64,000 bases of DNA from Sphingomonas_O antarctica (lineage in GTDB: Bacteria > Pseudomonadota > Alphaproteobacteria > Sphingomonadales > Sphingomonadaceae). The first letter of the stretch is position 1. The number at the start of each line of letters is the position of its first letter. The translations under genes were made by a program, and so were the position numbers. Shown here one piece after another: positions 42,757 to 51,679 of this stretch. The notes under the pieces are model-generated. The model made no database searches. It was not told where the DNA came from and was given only the letters and a program-made list of their open reading frames with translations. Where the stretch lies: assembly GCF_965137005.1 (NCBI RefSeq), contig NZ_CBCRXM010000016.1, positions 1 through 64,000 on the forward strand. Reading direction: 5' to 3'.

Positions 42757-44368
42757 GCGCGCCGTCCTTCAGCAGTTCACGGACGACACTGGCGGCCTTG
42801 ACCGAATCCTGACGCACAAAGGCGCGGACCAAATTGGCCTTGGTTTCGTAACTGGGTGCCGCCTCGATCATTTCGAGAGTGATTTCACGCTGTGGCGCGC
42901 CGGTCACCTTGAGCAATTCGCCGGCGATCTTGTCATTTTCGACGGTGCGCGCTGCGCGGTTCTTCATCATTTTCTTCAGCGGACGTCCGATCAGGAAAAA
43001 GGCGAGCAGCGCACCGAGGATCGCCAAGACCTGGCGAACCACCGGCATGAACCAGGGCGCTTCGTAAAAGGCGGGCTTGACCTCGGCAGCCTCGATGAAC
43101 GGCCGCGCCGCGATGGCGACCGTGTCGCCGCGCGTGGCGTCGAAGCCGATCGCGCCTTTGACCAGGCTGTCGAGCTGCGCGATCTCGGCGGCGGTGCGCG
43201 GCTTGGCGCCCGCCTTGATCGCGACCGCGACCGACAAGCGCTTCAAGCGGCCGACCGGCTGGTGCGTTACCGAAATCTCGCGGCCGACATCGAACGAACG
43301 ATTATAGTTTTCCTCGCTCGAAGCCGGGGTTGTTGCTGGTCCGGCGGCAGTTGCAGCCACCGGTACAGGCGGCGTGGTCGAAGCGGTGGCCGCAAGGGGC
43401 GGGGTATTCGACAACGCCCCTGGAATACCGCCAGCGGCCGGACCGTTTGCGCCGCCAGCAACGGTGCGAACCCCGACTTCGCTGCGCAACGCACGATCGT
43501 CCTTGGGATAGCTTTCACGCGTCGATTGGCTTTCCGACAGATCGAGATCTGCGTGAACTTCGGCGGTGTAGCCATCGACCCCGACCAGCGGGGACAGCAA
43601 AGCGGCGAGCGAGCGACGCGCGCGCGCCTCGATCTCGTTTTGCAACGCCATGTTGCGGTCGTCCATGCCGTCCGCCGCCGAAACCAATTTGCCGCCCTGA
43701 TCGACGATCGATACGTCTTCGGCATTAAGGTCGGGCAACGACGACGCGACCAGATGCTGGATCGCGCGCACCTGTGCGGAGGTCAGGTCGCGATTGGGCT
43801 GGAGCGTCAGCATCACCGATGCGGTCGCCTTCGGCTCGTCACGCAAAAACGGGCTGGGGTCGGCGGAAGCCAAATGGACCCGCGCCGATTTGACGACGTC
43901 GATCGCCTCGATCGTGCGACTGAGGTCAGCCTCGCGCGCGCTCTTGAGGGTCTCACCCTCGACCGCGCGGCTCGCGCCCATTGGCATCGCGCTCAATTGC
44001 GACGCGGCGGACGGCGCAGCCTTGGGCAGTCCCTGGCCGGCGAGCAGCATGCGCGCGCGGTGATAATCGCTGTCGGCAACCGTCACCGCACCTGTCGAAG
44101 AATCGACATGATAGGCGATGCCGCTGGTATCCAGCGCACTGGCCACCGCCGCTTTGTCTGATTCCGGCAGGCTGTCGAAAACCGGACGCTGTGCCGGTGT
44201 TTGGAACGTGAACCACGCCGCGGCGGCGATGGCCAACGCGCCGATGCCGCCGATCGCGGGCAAAGCGCCGCGTACCGCCGGCTGATCGAAGAATGAGCGG
44301 ACCGGGCGAAACCGGTCGGTCATGGTGAGGCGCGAACCCGTGACGGGCATGGGGATGAGATCGGCCAT
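42749..44368 (-). CDS. fliF: MS-ring protein FliF
   Basis: 539 aa. N-terminal TM helix (about 38-55), ring-building motifs (ARMLLAGQGLPKAAPSAASQ), a Pro/Ala/Thr-rich middle, a second TM helix near 440-460, and a cytoplasmic tail that binds FliG. The base on which the whole flagellum is built. Starts 3 bases after fliE. Confidence 0.96.
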   Translation of the reverse strand: MADLIPMPVTGSRLTMTDRFRPVRSFFDQPAVRGALPAIGGIGALAIAAAAWFTFQTPAQRPVFDSLPESDKAAVASALDTSGIAYHVDSSTGAVTVADSDYHRARMLLAGQGLPKAAPSAASQLSAMPMGASRAVEGETLKSAREADLSRTIEAIDVVKSARVHLASADPSPFLRDEPKATASVMLTLQPNRDLTSAQVRAIQHLVASSLPDLNAEDVSIVDQGGKLVSAADGMDDRNMALQNEIEARARRSLAALLSPLVGVDGYTAEVHADLDLSESQSTRESYPKDDRALRSEVGVRTVAGGANGPAAGGIPGALSNTPPLAATASTTPPVPVAATAAGPATTPASSEENYNRSFDVGREISVTHQPVGRLKRLSVAVAIKAGAKPRTAAEIAQLDSLVKGAIGFDATRGDTVAIAARPFIEAAEVKPAFYEAPWFMPVVRQVLAILGALLAFFLIGRPLKKMMKNRAARTVENDKIAGELLKVTGAPQREITLEMIEAAPSYETKANLVRAFVRQDSVKAASVVRELLKDGARA

Positions 44369-44371
44369 ATA

Positions 44372-44701
44372 TTATACCGGCATGTTCATGATGTCGCGAT
44401 ACGCACCGAGCAGCTTGTTGCGGACCTGCAGGGTCGCTTCGAAGCTGACCGACGCTTTCTGCCGAGACAGCATCACGCCGACGAGATCGTTGGTCTCGCC
44501 GCGTTCATAGGCTTCGGACGCCTGGGTCGCCTGTGTCTGTTGCGTGTTCACGGCTTTCACCGCGTCCATCATGGCGTCGCCAAAGCTGGCGGCCCCCGCT
44601 GGTTGCGTGCCCGGACGACCCGCGGCGCGCTGAAGCGCGTCGTTCTGGGTGAGGATGTTCGCCCGCATCTGCAGGAGCGAGGAGGAGGAGACTGGCGTCA
44701 T
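44372..44701 (-). CDS. fliE: MS ring-rod junction protein FliE
   Basis: 109 aa from the ATG at 44701 (MTPVSSSSLLQMRANIL). The C-terminal SFEATLQVRNKLLGAYRDIM is the FliE signature. First gene of a 13-kb operon ending at fliS. There is no clear ribosome-binding site, and a sigma-54-like element would put the transcript start only about 3 bases upstream. Either the mRNA is nearly leaderless or translation starts at ATG 44668 or from a different promoter. Confidence 0.9.
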   Translation of the reverse strand: MTPVSSSSLLQMRANILTQNDALQRAAGRPGTQPAGAASFGDAMMDAVKAVNTQQTQATQASEAYERGETNDLVGVMLSRQKASVSFEATLQVRNKLLGAYRDIMNMPV

Positions 44702-44715
44702 GCCAAACGGGGCAA

Positions 44716-44731
44716 GCACAAACTATGCCAA
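44716..44731 (-). promoter_or_regulatory. Candidate sigma-54 promoter for the fliE operon
   Basis: Minus strand TTGGCATAGTTTGTGC has the obligatory GG-N10-GC spacing and a good -24 box; the -12 box has GTGC instead of TTGC. The predicted start would be near 44704, very close to the fliE ATG, which lowers confidence. Confidence 0.35.
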
Positions 44732-44763
44732 CGGGACGGTAACCAGATTTTTATTGGTCGCAC

Positions 44764-44790
44764 TTAATCAGGTTGAGCGGCGGTCGTTAC
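44764..44790 (+). promoter_or_regulatory. Sigma-28-type promoter for flagellin
   Basis: TTAATCAG, 11 nt, GTCGTTAC. It shares TnAA in the -35 box, the 11-nt spacer and a GTCGTTA -10 box with the motA candidate. The predicted start leaves a leader of about 60 nt with a GGAAAGGA ribosome-binding site before the ATG at 44857. Confidence 0.6.
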
Positions 44791-44856
44791 CGCTGTCGGA
44801 CCGCAACTCCATCGTCGGGGGGCGCCGTTGGCGTTAGCGCCGGAAAGGACTATGTC

Positions 44857-45675
44857 ATGACTGTCATTACCACGAATGTCAGCGCGCTGCGGGCTCAGAA
44901 CGCATCGCGCATGGCCAACGATCAGACCGCCACCGCGATGGCACGTTTGTCGAGCGGCAAGCGTATCAACAACGCGAAGGACGATGCCGCCGGGCTCGCC
45001 ATCGCCACGCGTATGGAGGCCAATGTTCGCGGCTTCACGCAAGCTTCGCGCAATGCCAATGACGGCATCTCGCTGGCGCAGACTGCGGAAGGCGCGCTGT
45101 CGGAAACGTCGAACATTCTGGTTCGCATGCGTGAACTGGCTGTGCAGTCGGCGAACGGCACGCTCACCTCGAGCGACCGTACCGCGCTGCAGGCGGAAGT
45201 TACGCAGCTGACCTCGCAGATCGGCGACATTGCGACGCGCACCAACTTCAACGGCACCTCGCTGTTGAACAACGCGTCGACCAGCATCAGCATCCAGACC
45301 GGTGTGGCCAGCGGCCAGACGGTTTCGATCGCTATCGGCGATATGCAGGCAGCCGCTCTGGGTGTCGGTTCGCTCGACCTCAGCACCGCGTCCGGTGCCT
45401 CGGGTGCCCTGTCGACGCTCGACACTGCGATCAACACCGTTGCGGCGCAGCGTGCCAACCTCGGCGCGGTTCAGAACCGCCTCGAAAGCACGGTCAACAA
45501 CCTTGCGTCGTCGGTCGAAAACCTGTCGGCGTCGAAGAGCGCGATCGAAGACACCGATTATTCGGTGGAAACGACCAAGCTCGCATCGTCGCAGATCCTG
45601 GCGCAGGCATCGACCGCGATGCTCGCCCAGGCGAACCAGAGTCAGCAGGGTGTGCTGAGCCTGCTCCGCGGTTAA
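44857..45675 (+). CDS. fliC: Flagellin
   Basis: 272-aa flagellin. N-terminal D0/D1: TVITTNVSALRAQNASRMAN and LSSGKRINNAKDDAAGLAIA; C-terminal D1/D0: ASSQILAQASTAMLAQANQS then LLRG. The variable central domain is nearly absent, giving a minimal filament subunit. It is the only flagellin gene in the window. The ATG at 44857 is chosen for its ribosome-binding site and conserved N-terminus, although the frame is open from 44773. It has its own promoter and a strong terminator, so it is monocistronic. Confidence 0.97.
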   Translation: MTVITTNVSALRAQNASRMANDQTATAMARLSSGKRINNAKDDAAGLAIATRMEANVRGFTQASRNANDGISLAQTAEGALSETSNILVRMRELAVQSANGTLTSSDRTALQAEVTQLTSQIGDIATRTNFNGTSLLNNASTSISIQTGVASGQTVSIAIGDMQAAALGVGSLDLSTASGASGALSTLDTAINTVAAQRANLGAVQNRLESTVNNLASSVENLSASKSAIEDTDYSVETTKLASSQILAQASTAMLAQANQSQQGVLSLLRG

Positions 45676-45701
45676 TCTCCCCGCATTGGGGGGTCAAAGA
45701 C

Positions 45702-45735
45702 AAGGCGTCGGGGTTCGTCCCCGGCGCCTTTTCTT
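45702..45735 (+). terminator. Rho-independent terminator after flagellin
   Basis: A 12-bp stem (AAGGCGTCGGGG with CCCCGGCGCCTT, one wobble pair) closes a 5-nt loop and is followed by a T-rich run (TTCTTT). It lies 27 bases after the flagellin stop. Confidence 0.85.
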
Positions 45736-45786
45736 TGTGGCGATATGGGTAACCGTCTGTAAACCATCATCGCGCACAAAGGGGTT

Positions 45787-47106
45787 ATGAATACCCGTCT
45801 GACCATGCGGCAATCGCAGACGCTGGGGATGAACCAGCAGCAGCAGCAATCGCTGCGGCTGCTGCAGCTGTCGGGTCAGGAACTCGAAAAAACACTGATT
45901 GATGAAGCCGAGCGCAACCCGTTCCTCACCATCAAGGATGCTCGCACGCAGCGGCGGGCGAACGGGCCGGCAACATCGGGCGACTGGCTGGATAGTATTG
46001 CCGCGCCGTCGATGTCGCTCACCGCACATTTGACCGCGCAGGCGGATTTGCTGCCCTCGACCGACCGCGCGGTGGCTTATGCGCTGATCGGTTTCATCGA
46101 CGATACCGGCTATCTGACCGAGCCGCCTGCGCAGCTCGCCGATCGGCTTGGCCTGTCGCACGACGCGGTGCTCGACATGCTCCACGTCGTGCAAAGTTTC
46201 GAGCCGACCGGCGTAGGCGCGCGGAAGCTGGCCGAATGCCTGTTGTTGCAGGCCGTCGAAGCGGGCGAAGCCGACGACGCGATGCGCGCGCTGCTCGACA
46301 ATCTGCCGCTGCTCGCCGAGGGACGGCTAGGCAAGCTGGCGAGGCTGTGCGGCGTCGACGATGCGGCACTCGGTGAATTGATCCGCGTCCTGCGCTGTTA
46401 CGATCCCAAGCCCGGCCTCGTTTTTTCGCCCGCCGACAATGGCTGGCTCAATCCCGATATCATCGTGCGCGCCAGCCCCCAGGGTTGGCGCATCGACCTC
46501 GCCTCGGGTGCGCTGCCGACGGTGACGGTCGTCAAGGATGCGACTGCCGTCGCCGCCAAATGCCGCAATGCCGACGACAAGAACTGGCTGAGCAATTGCG
46601 CCAACGATGCGCGCGCCTTGGTCAAGGCGGTGGCACATCGACAGCGCACCCTGTTGTCGGTCGCCACCGCGATCCTCGAGCATCAGCAAGCGTTTCTGAA
46701 CGAAGGCGTGGCGGCGCTGCGCCCCCTGACCATGCGCGAAATCGCCGACGAGTTGAGCGTTCACGAATCGACCGTCAGCCGCGCGGTGGCCGGCAAATCG
46801 CTGAGCTGTCCACGCGGAACGTTCGAACTGCGGTTCTTTTTCGCGTCCGGCGTGGTCCAGCAGGATGGGGAGGCGGCATCGGCGGCGACGATCAAGAGCC
46901 TGATCAAAGCGCTGATCGCCACCGAGACATCGGCTGCGATCTTGTCCGACGATGCTCTTGTCGAACGGTTGCGCGCGCAAGGCTATGATATCGCGCGGCG
47001 GACGGTTGCGAAATATCGCGAGAGCGTTGGGCTGGGCAATTCGAGCGAGCGACGCCGGGCCAACATTTTGCGCGGGGCAACCGGTCAGGCGTTGCGCGCC
47101 GCCTGA
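45787..47106 (+). CDS. rpoN: RNA polymerase sigma-54 factor
   Basis: 439 aa. Gln-rich region I (GMNQQQQQSLRLLQLSGQEL), core-binding region, an HTH near 330 (LTMREIADELSVHESTVSRA), and the diagnostic RpoN box ARRTVAKYRESVGL near 400. It recognises -24/-12 promoters such as those before flgA and flgB. It is inside the flagellar cluster rather than beside hpf/ptsN as in many proteobacteria, so it may be a flagella-dedicated copy. It ends 2 bases from the convergent efflux operon. Confidence 0.95.
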   Translation: MNTRLTMRQSQTLGMNQQQQQSLRLLQLSGQELEKTLIDEAERNPFLTIKDARTQRRANGPATSGDWLDSIAAPSMSLTAHLTAQADLLPSTDRAVAYALIGFIDDTGYLTEPPAQLADRLGLSHDAVLDMLHVVQSFEPTGVGARKLAECLLLQAVEAGEADDAMRALLDNLPLLAEGRLGKLARLCGVDDAALGELIRVLRCYDPKPGLVFSPADNGWLNPDIIVRASPQGWRIDLASGALPTVTVVKDATAVAAKCRNADDKNWLSNCANDARALVKAVAHRQRTLLSVATAILEHQQAFLNEGVAALRPLTMREIADELSVHESTVSRAVAGKSLSCPRGTFELRFFFASGVVQQDGEAASAATIKSLIKALIATETSAAILSDDALVERLRAQGYDIARRTVAKYRESVGLGNSSERRRANILRGATGQALRAA

Positions 47107-47108
47107 TC

Positions 47109-48524
47109 TTAACGCGCGGGCGGATGTTCCAACTGGTCATCACCGCCCAGCGCGCGATATAAGGCGGCGACGTTCGCGGCCCGCGCCAGTTCGGTCGTCA
47201 CCAAGCTGCGCCGCGCCGTATACAGAGTGCGTTGCGCATCGAGGCTGGCGAGGAAGGTGTCGATCCCACCTTTGTACCGTGCATTGGACAGATACGCATT
47301 GTCGACCGTGGCGGCGACCAGATCGCGTGCGCCGCGTTCCTCGTCACCCAAAGTCGCGCGGCGGGCAAGCGCATCGGCGACTTCGCGGAACGCCGTCTGG
47401 ATCGTGTTCTGGTATGTCGCGACCGCCGCATCGCGCCCGGCCCGTGCGACGAGCAGATTGCCGCGATTGGCGCCGCCATCGAAAATCGGGAGCGAAACGC
47501 TGGGCCCGACCGAGTAGTTGAACGCCCCGCTCGAAAATAGCGAGCTCAGCCCGGTCGAGGCAAAACCAAGCAGACCGGTGAGCGAAATGCGCGGGAAAAA
47601 TGCGGCGCGCGCTGCGCCGATCCGGGCGTTGGCGGCACGCAGGCGATATTCGGCAGCGATCACATCGGGACGGCGCAACAACACGTCTGAGGAGAGTCCC
47701 ACGGGGGGCGGCACGACCGACGCCAATGCGTTCTCAAGAGTCGCGGGCAGTTCTGCATCGTCCACCGGCCCGCCGACTAGGAGCACCAAAGCGTTGCGGT
47801 CCTGCGCCACTTGCGCGGTCTGGCGCGCGAAATCTGTGTCCGCCGTCTTTTCGATGGTCAGCGCCTGGTCGAGGTCGGTCCGCGGCGCGACGCCGCCCTT
47901 CAGCCGCGCACGGGTGATCCGCACGCTGTCGGTCGCCGCGCGCCGCGTGTCGTCGGCGATGGACAATAATGTGCGATCGGCCGCGTACGTAAACCATGCC
48001 TCCGCAACGTCCCCGACGAGCGTCACACGGACCGCGCGCGCGCCCGCTTCGGTGGCCAGATATTCGTCCAGCGCGGCGCGGCTGAGTGAACGCAACCGGC
48101 CAAACAGGTCCAGTTCAAAGGCGCTGACGCCGAGATCGACGCTGTAATTTGTTCGTGTAGCACCGCCAGTGCCGACCGATGTGCCGGTGCCGGTTCCGCT
48201 CGTCGTTGTACTGCTCGAACCATAGCGCCGGGTGACCCCGCCGCCGAGATCGACTTGCGGCAATTGCGCGGCGCGCTGAACGCGATATTGCCCCCGCGCG
48301 ACTTCGACGTTGGCGAGAGTCGCGCGCAGATTCTGGTTGTTGACGATCGACCGCTCGATGAGCGCGAGCAGGCGCGGATCGCGGAAGATCGCGCGGCGAT
48401 CGAGCGGCGCGGCAACGGCATCCGCCATCGGCAGTGTGCCGGGAACAGCGGGTGTCGGTTGGACATATTTGGACTCGAGGCTGCAGCCGCCGAGCAGCGC
48501 CAAGAGCAATATTGCACCCCTCAT
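47109..48524 (-). CDS. RND efflux outer membrane factor (NodT/OprM type)
   Basis: 471-aa lipoprotein. Signal with lipobox LLGGC (about residue 13), then two OEP repeats forming the TolC-like channel; YVQPTPAVPG and GGPVDDAELP are typical of the NodT family. The ATG at 48524 overlaps the pump's stop by 4 nt. It completes the tripartite pump by connecting periplasm to the outside. Confidence 0.92.
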   Translation of the reverse strand: MRGAILLLALLGGCSLESKYVQPTPAVPGTLPMADAVAAPLDRRAIFRDPRLLALIERSIVNNQNLRATLANVEVARGQYRVQRAAQLPQVDLGGGVTRRYGSSSTTTSGTGTGTSVGTGGATRTNYSVDLGVSAFELDLFGRLRSLSRAALDEYLATEAGARAVRVTLVGDVAEAWFTYAADRTLLSIADDTRRAATDSVRITRARLKGGVAPRTDLDQALTIEKTADTDFARQTAQVAQDRNALVLLVGGPVDDAELPATLENALASVVPPPVGLSSDVLLRRPDVIAAEYRLRAANARIGAARAAFFPRISLTGLLGFASTGLSSLFSSGAFNYSVGPSVSLPIFDGGANRGNLLVARAGRDAAVATYQNTIQTAFREVADALARRATLGDEERGARDLVAATVDNAYLSNARYKGGIDTFLASLDAQRTLYTARRSLVTTELARAANVAALYRALGGDDQLEHPPAR

Positions 48525-51500
48525 GCGGTCGCCTCGGCATGACGGCGGCGCTTGAACCAATGCCCGCTGAACAACGACCTCACCAACACATAGAATAACG
48601 GCACGAGGAAGATCGCGATCGCCGTCGCGGTGATCATGCCGCCGATCACCGCGGTGCCGATTTCGACGCGGCTTTTCACGCCCGCCCCGGTGGCAATCGC
48701 CAGTGGAAGCACGCCGAAGATAAAGGCCAGACTGGTCATCAGGATGGGGCGCAGGCGGAGGCGCGCGGCCTCGACGGCTGCATCCACGGCGGTCTTGCCG
48801 CCTTTTTCGGCCTGCTCGGCAAACTCGATAATCAGAATCGCATTTTTCGCGCTGAGGCCCATCGTCGTCAGCAGGCCGACCTGGAAATAGACGTCGTTTT
48901 CCAGCCCGCGCAGGACGACGGCGAGTGCGGCACCGACCAGCCCGATCGGCACGATCAACAACCCCGAAATGGGGATCGACCAGCTTTCATACAAAGCTGC
49001 GAGGCACAGGAAGACGACGATCAGCGATAGCGCATAGAGGTATGGCGCCTGCCCGCCGGTCAATCGTTCCTGATAACTCAGGCCCGACCAATCGACCGAT
49101 GTGCCGGAAATCTGCCCGGCCAGTTCGGCGATACGGTTCATCGCGTCGCCCGAGCTCTTACCTTCCGCGGCCTGACCGTTGAATTCGTACGACGACACGC
49201 CGTTGAAACGCGCGAGCGTCGATGGCGCGGTCTCCCACCCGACACGCGCGAACGAAGTATAAGGCGCCATCTGCCCCGCCGACCCGCGCACCGACCACAA
49301 GGCGAGATCTTCGGGTCGTGAACGGTATGGTGCATCGCCCTGAACATAAACGCGCTTAACGCGGCCACGGTCGACGAAATCATTGACGTAACGTCCGCCC
49401 CACGCCGTCGCCAGCGTGTCATCGGCAACCGCCGAGGTGATCCCCAGCGCGCCGAGCTTTTCGTCATCCACCGTCACCCGAAGGTTGGGATTATCCTCGA
49501 GCGTGCCCATGCGCACCGACGCCAACGCCGGATCGTCTTTCGCTTCGGCAAGCAATTTGTCGCGCGCCGCCTTGAACTGTTCGCGGCTCAGGCCGCCGGT
49601 GTTGAGCAACTCCATCGTGAAGCCGTTCGACTGGCCGAGGCCACGCACGGCGGGCGGCGACAAGGCGTAGAATTCGACGTCGCGCAATTCGTGACCGATC
49701 GCGCCTGTCGCGCGCTTGGTGATTGTATCGACGCTGTTCTTGACGCCTTTGCGGTCGCTCCAATCCTTGAGAATCACAAAGCCGCGTCCGGCATTCTGGC
49801 CGCTGCCCGCCTGCCCCTGGCCGGCCACGGTATAAACGCCGTCAACGACGTCACTCATCTTGGTCGAGAAATATTTCTGGATCGCGTCGGCTGCCGCCAG
49901 CGTACGCGACTGCGTGGCGCCGGGCGGAAGCGTATATTGCAACTGCGCGCGGCCCTGATCCTCGACCGGCAGGAAGCTGGTCGGCAGCCGCCAGAATATG
50001 ACCACCAGGAGGACAAGGAGCAACCCATAACCGATCAGCGACCAGCGCGGCGCCTCGATCGTTTTTGCCACACGGTCGCGATAACGGTCGGACATCCGCC
50101 CGAACCAGTCATTGAACCGGTCGCCATAGCCATGCAGTTTCCCTGCCCAGCCCCGCGAATGCGCGTCGTGATCTTCGCGCTTCAGCAAATTGGCACATAA
50201 AGCGGGGGTCAGGATCAAGGCGACGAGGACCGACAGCACCATCGACGACACGATGGTAATCGAAAATTGCTTGTAGATCACCCCGACCGAACCACCGAAA
50301 AATGCCATCGGCAGGAACACCGCCGACAACACCAAAGCGATGGCGATCAGCGCCGTCTGGATCTCACCCATCGATTTGATTGTTGCCCCGCGCGGATCGA
50401 TATCGGGTTCTTCGGCCAGCACGCGCTCGACATTCTCGACCACGACGATTGCGTCATCGACCAGCAATCCGATCGCCAGCACCATACCGAACAGCGTCAG
50501 CACGTTGATGCTGAAACCGAACAGCGCAAGGATGCCGAACGTCCCGAGCAACACGACCGGCACGGCGATTGCCGGGATCAACGTCGCGCGCCAGCTTTGC
50601 AGGAACACGAACATCACGATGACGACGAGGACGATCGCCTCGATCAGCGTGATCACCACTTCCTCGACCGACAATTTGATGAAGCCCGTACTGTCGACCG
50701 GGTAGATATATTTATAGCCCGGCGGGAAGGATTTGGCCTTCTGCTCGACGACCTTGCGGACGAGTTCTGCGGTCTTCAGGGCGTCGGCACCGGGGGCGAG
50801 CGACACCGCCAGACCCGAGGCGGGATAGCCATCGTACTTACTGACCGTCGAATAATTTTCGGCGCCCAATTCGACGCGTGCGACATCGCCGAGGAGAACG
50901 CGGGCGCCGCTGGTTTGCGACTTGAGGACGATCTGGCGAAACTGTTCGGGCGTGGTCAGGCGCGACCGCGATGTCACGGTCGCGTTGAGCATCTGTTCCG
51001 GTCCGGCAGGTTGCGCCCCAATCGAGCCGGCGGCGACCTGAGTATTCTGGGCCTGGATTGCGGTGACGATATCGCCAGGGTTGAGCTGCACCGCCGCCAG
51101 CTTGATCGGGTCGAGCCAGATTCGCATGGCATATTGCGCGCCGAACAAATTGATATCGCCGACGCCTTGCGTCCGGCCGATATCGTCCTGCAAATTGGAT
51201 ACGAGATAGTCGCCAACATCGATCGGATCGCTCCGCCCGCTTTCGTCGTAAACGGCGACGATCAGCAGGAAGTCCGGGTTCGATTTGGTGACGGTCAGGC
51301 CCTGTTGCTGAACCTGTTGCGGCAAGCGGGACAGTGCCTGCTGGACCTTGTTCTGCACCTGAACCTGCGCGATGTCGGGATCGACGCCCTTACGGAACGT
51401 CGCGGTGATCGTTGCCGAGCCCGACGACGACGAAGACGAACTGAAATAGATCAGCCCGTCGATGCCGGTCAGTTGCTGTTCGATAACCTGCGTGACGCTG

Positions 51501-51679
51501 CTTTCCAGCGCTTCGGCCGACGCACCGGGATAGCTGGCGCGGACATTGACGCTGGTTGGGGCAATGTCGGGATATTGTTCGACCGGCAGGGACATGATGC
51601 CGCCGATGCCGCCCATCATGACGATGATCGCCAGCACCCAGGCAAAGATCGGACGATCGATGAAGACGCGCGAAATCAT
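48521..51679 (-). CDS. RND multidrug efflux pump, HAE1 family
   Basis: 1052-aa AcrB/MexB-like inner-membrane transporter, standard length with twelve TM helices and two large periplasmic loops. N-terminus MISRVFIDRPIFAWVLAIIV, TM4 proton-relay pair Asp-Asp in GLLVDDAIVVVENVERVL (near 407-408) and C-terminal GLSAKNAILIIEFAEQ. It exports hydrophobic compounds by proton exchange. Overlaps the membrane fusion gene by 4 nt. No adjacent regulator gene is present. Confidence 0.96.
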   Translation of the reverse strand: MISRVFIDRPIFAWVLAIIVMMGGIGGIMSLPVEQYPDIAPTSVNVRASYPGASAEALESSVTQVIEQQLTGIDGLIYFSSSSSSSGSATITATFRKGVDPDIAQVQVQNKVQQALSRLPQQVQQQGLTVTKSNPDFLLIVAVYDESGRSDPIDVGDYLVSNLQDDIGRTQGVGDINLFGAQYAMRIWLDPIKLAAVQLNPGDIVTAIQAQNTQVAAGSIGAQPAGPEQMLNATVTSRSRLTTPEQFRQIVLKSQTSGARVLLGDVARVELGAENYSTVSKYDGYPASGLAVSLAPGADALKTAELVRKVVEQKAKSFPPGYKYIYPVDSTGFIKLSVEEVVITLIEAIVLVVIVMFVFLQSWRATLIPAIAVPVVLLGTFGILALFGFSINVLTLFGMVLAIGLLVDDAIVVVENVERVLAEEPDIDPRGATIKSMGEIQTALIAIALVLSAVFLPMAFFGGSVGVIYKQFSITIVSSMVLSVLVALILTPALCANLLKREDHDAHSRGWAGKLHGYGDRFNDWFGRMSDRYRDRVAKTIEAPRWSLIGYGLLLVLLVVIFWRLPTSFLPVEDQGRAQLQYTLPPGATQSRTLAAADAIQKYFSTKMSDVVDGVYTVAGQGQAGSGQNAGRGFVILKDWSDRKGVKNSVDTITKRATGAIGHELRDVEFYALSPPAVRGLGQSNGFTMELLNTGGLSREQFKAARDKLLAEAKDDPALASVRMGTLEDNPNLRVTVDDEKLGALGITSAVADDTLATAWGGRYVNDFVDRGRVKRVYVQGDAPYRSRPEDLALWSVRGSAGQMAPYTSFARVGWETAPSTLARFNGVSSYEFNGQAAEGKSSGDAMNRIAELAGQISGTSVDWSGLSYQERLTGGQAPYLYALSLIVVFLCLAALYESWSIPISGLLIVPIGLVGAALAVVLRGLENDVYFQVGLLTTMGLSAKNAILIIEFAEQAEKGGKTAVDAAVEAARLRLRPILMTSLAFIFGVLPLAIATGAGVKSRVEIGTAVIGGMITATAIAIFLVPLFYVLVRSLFSGHWFKRRRHAEATA

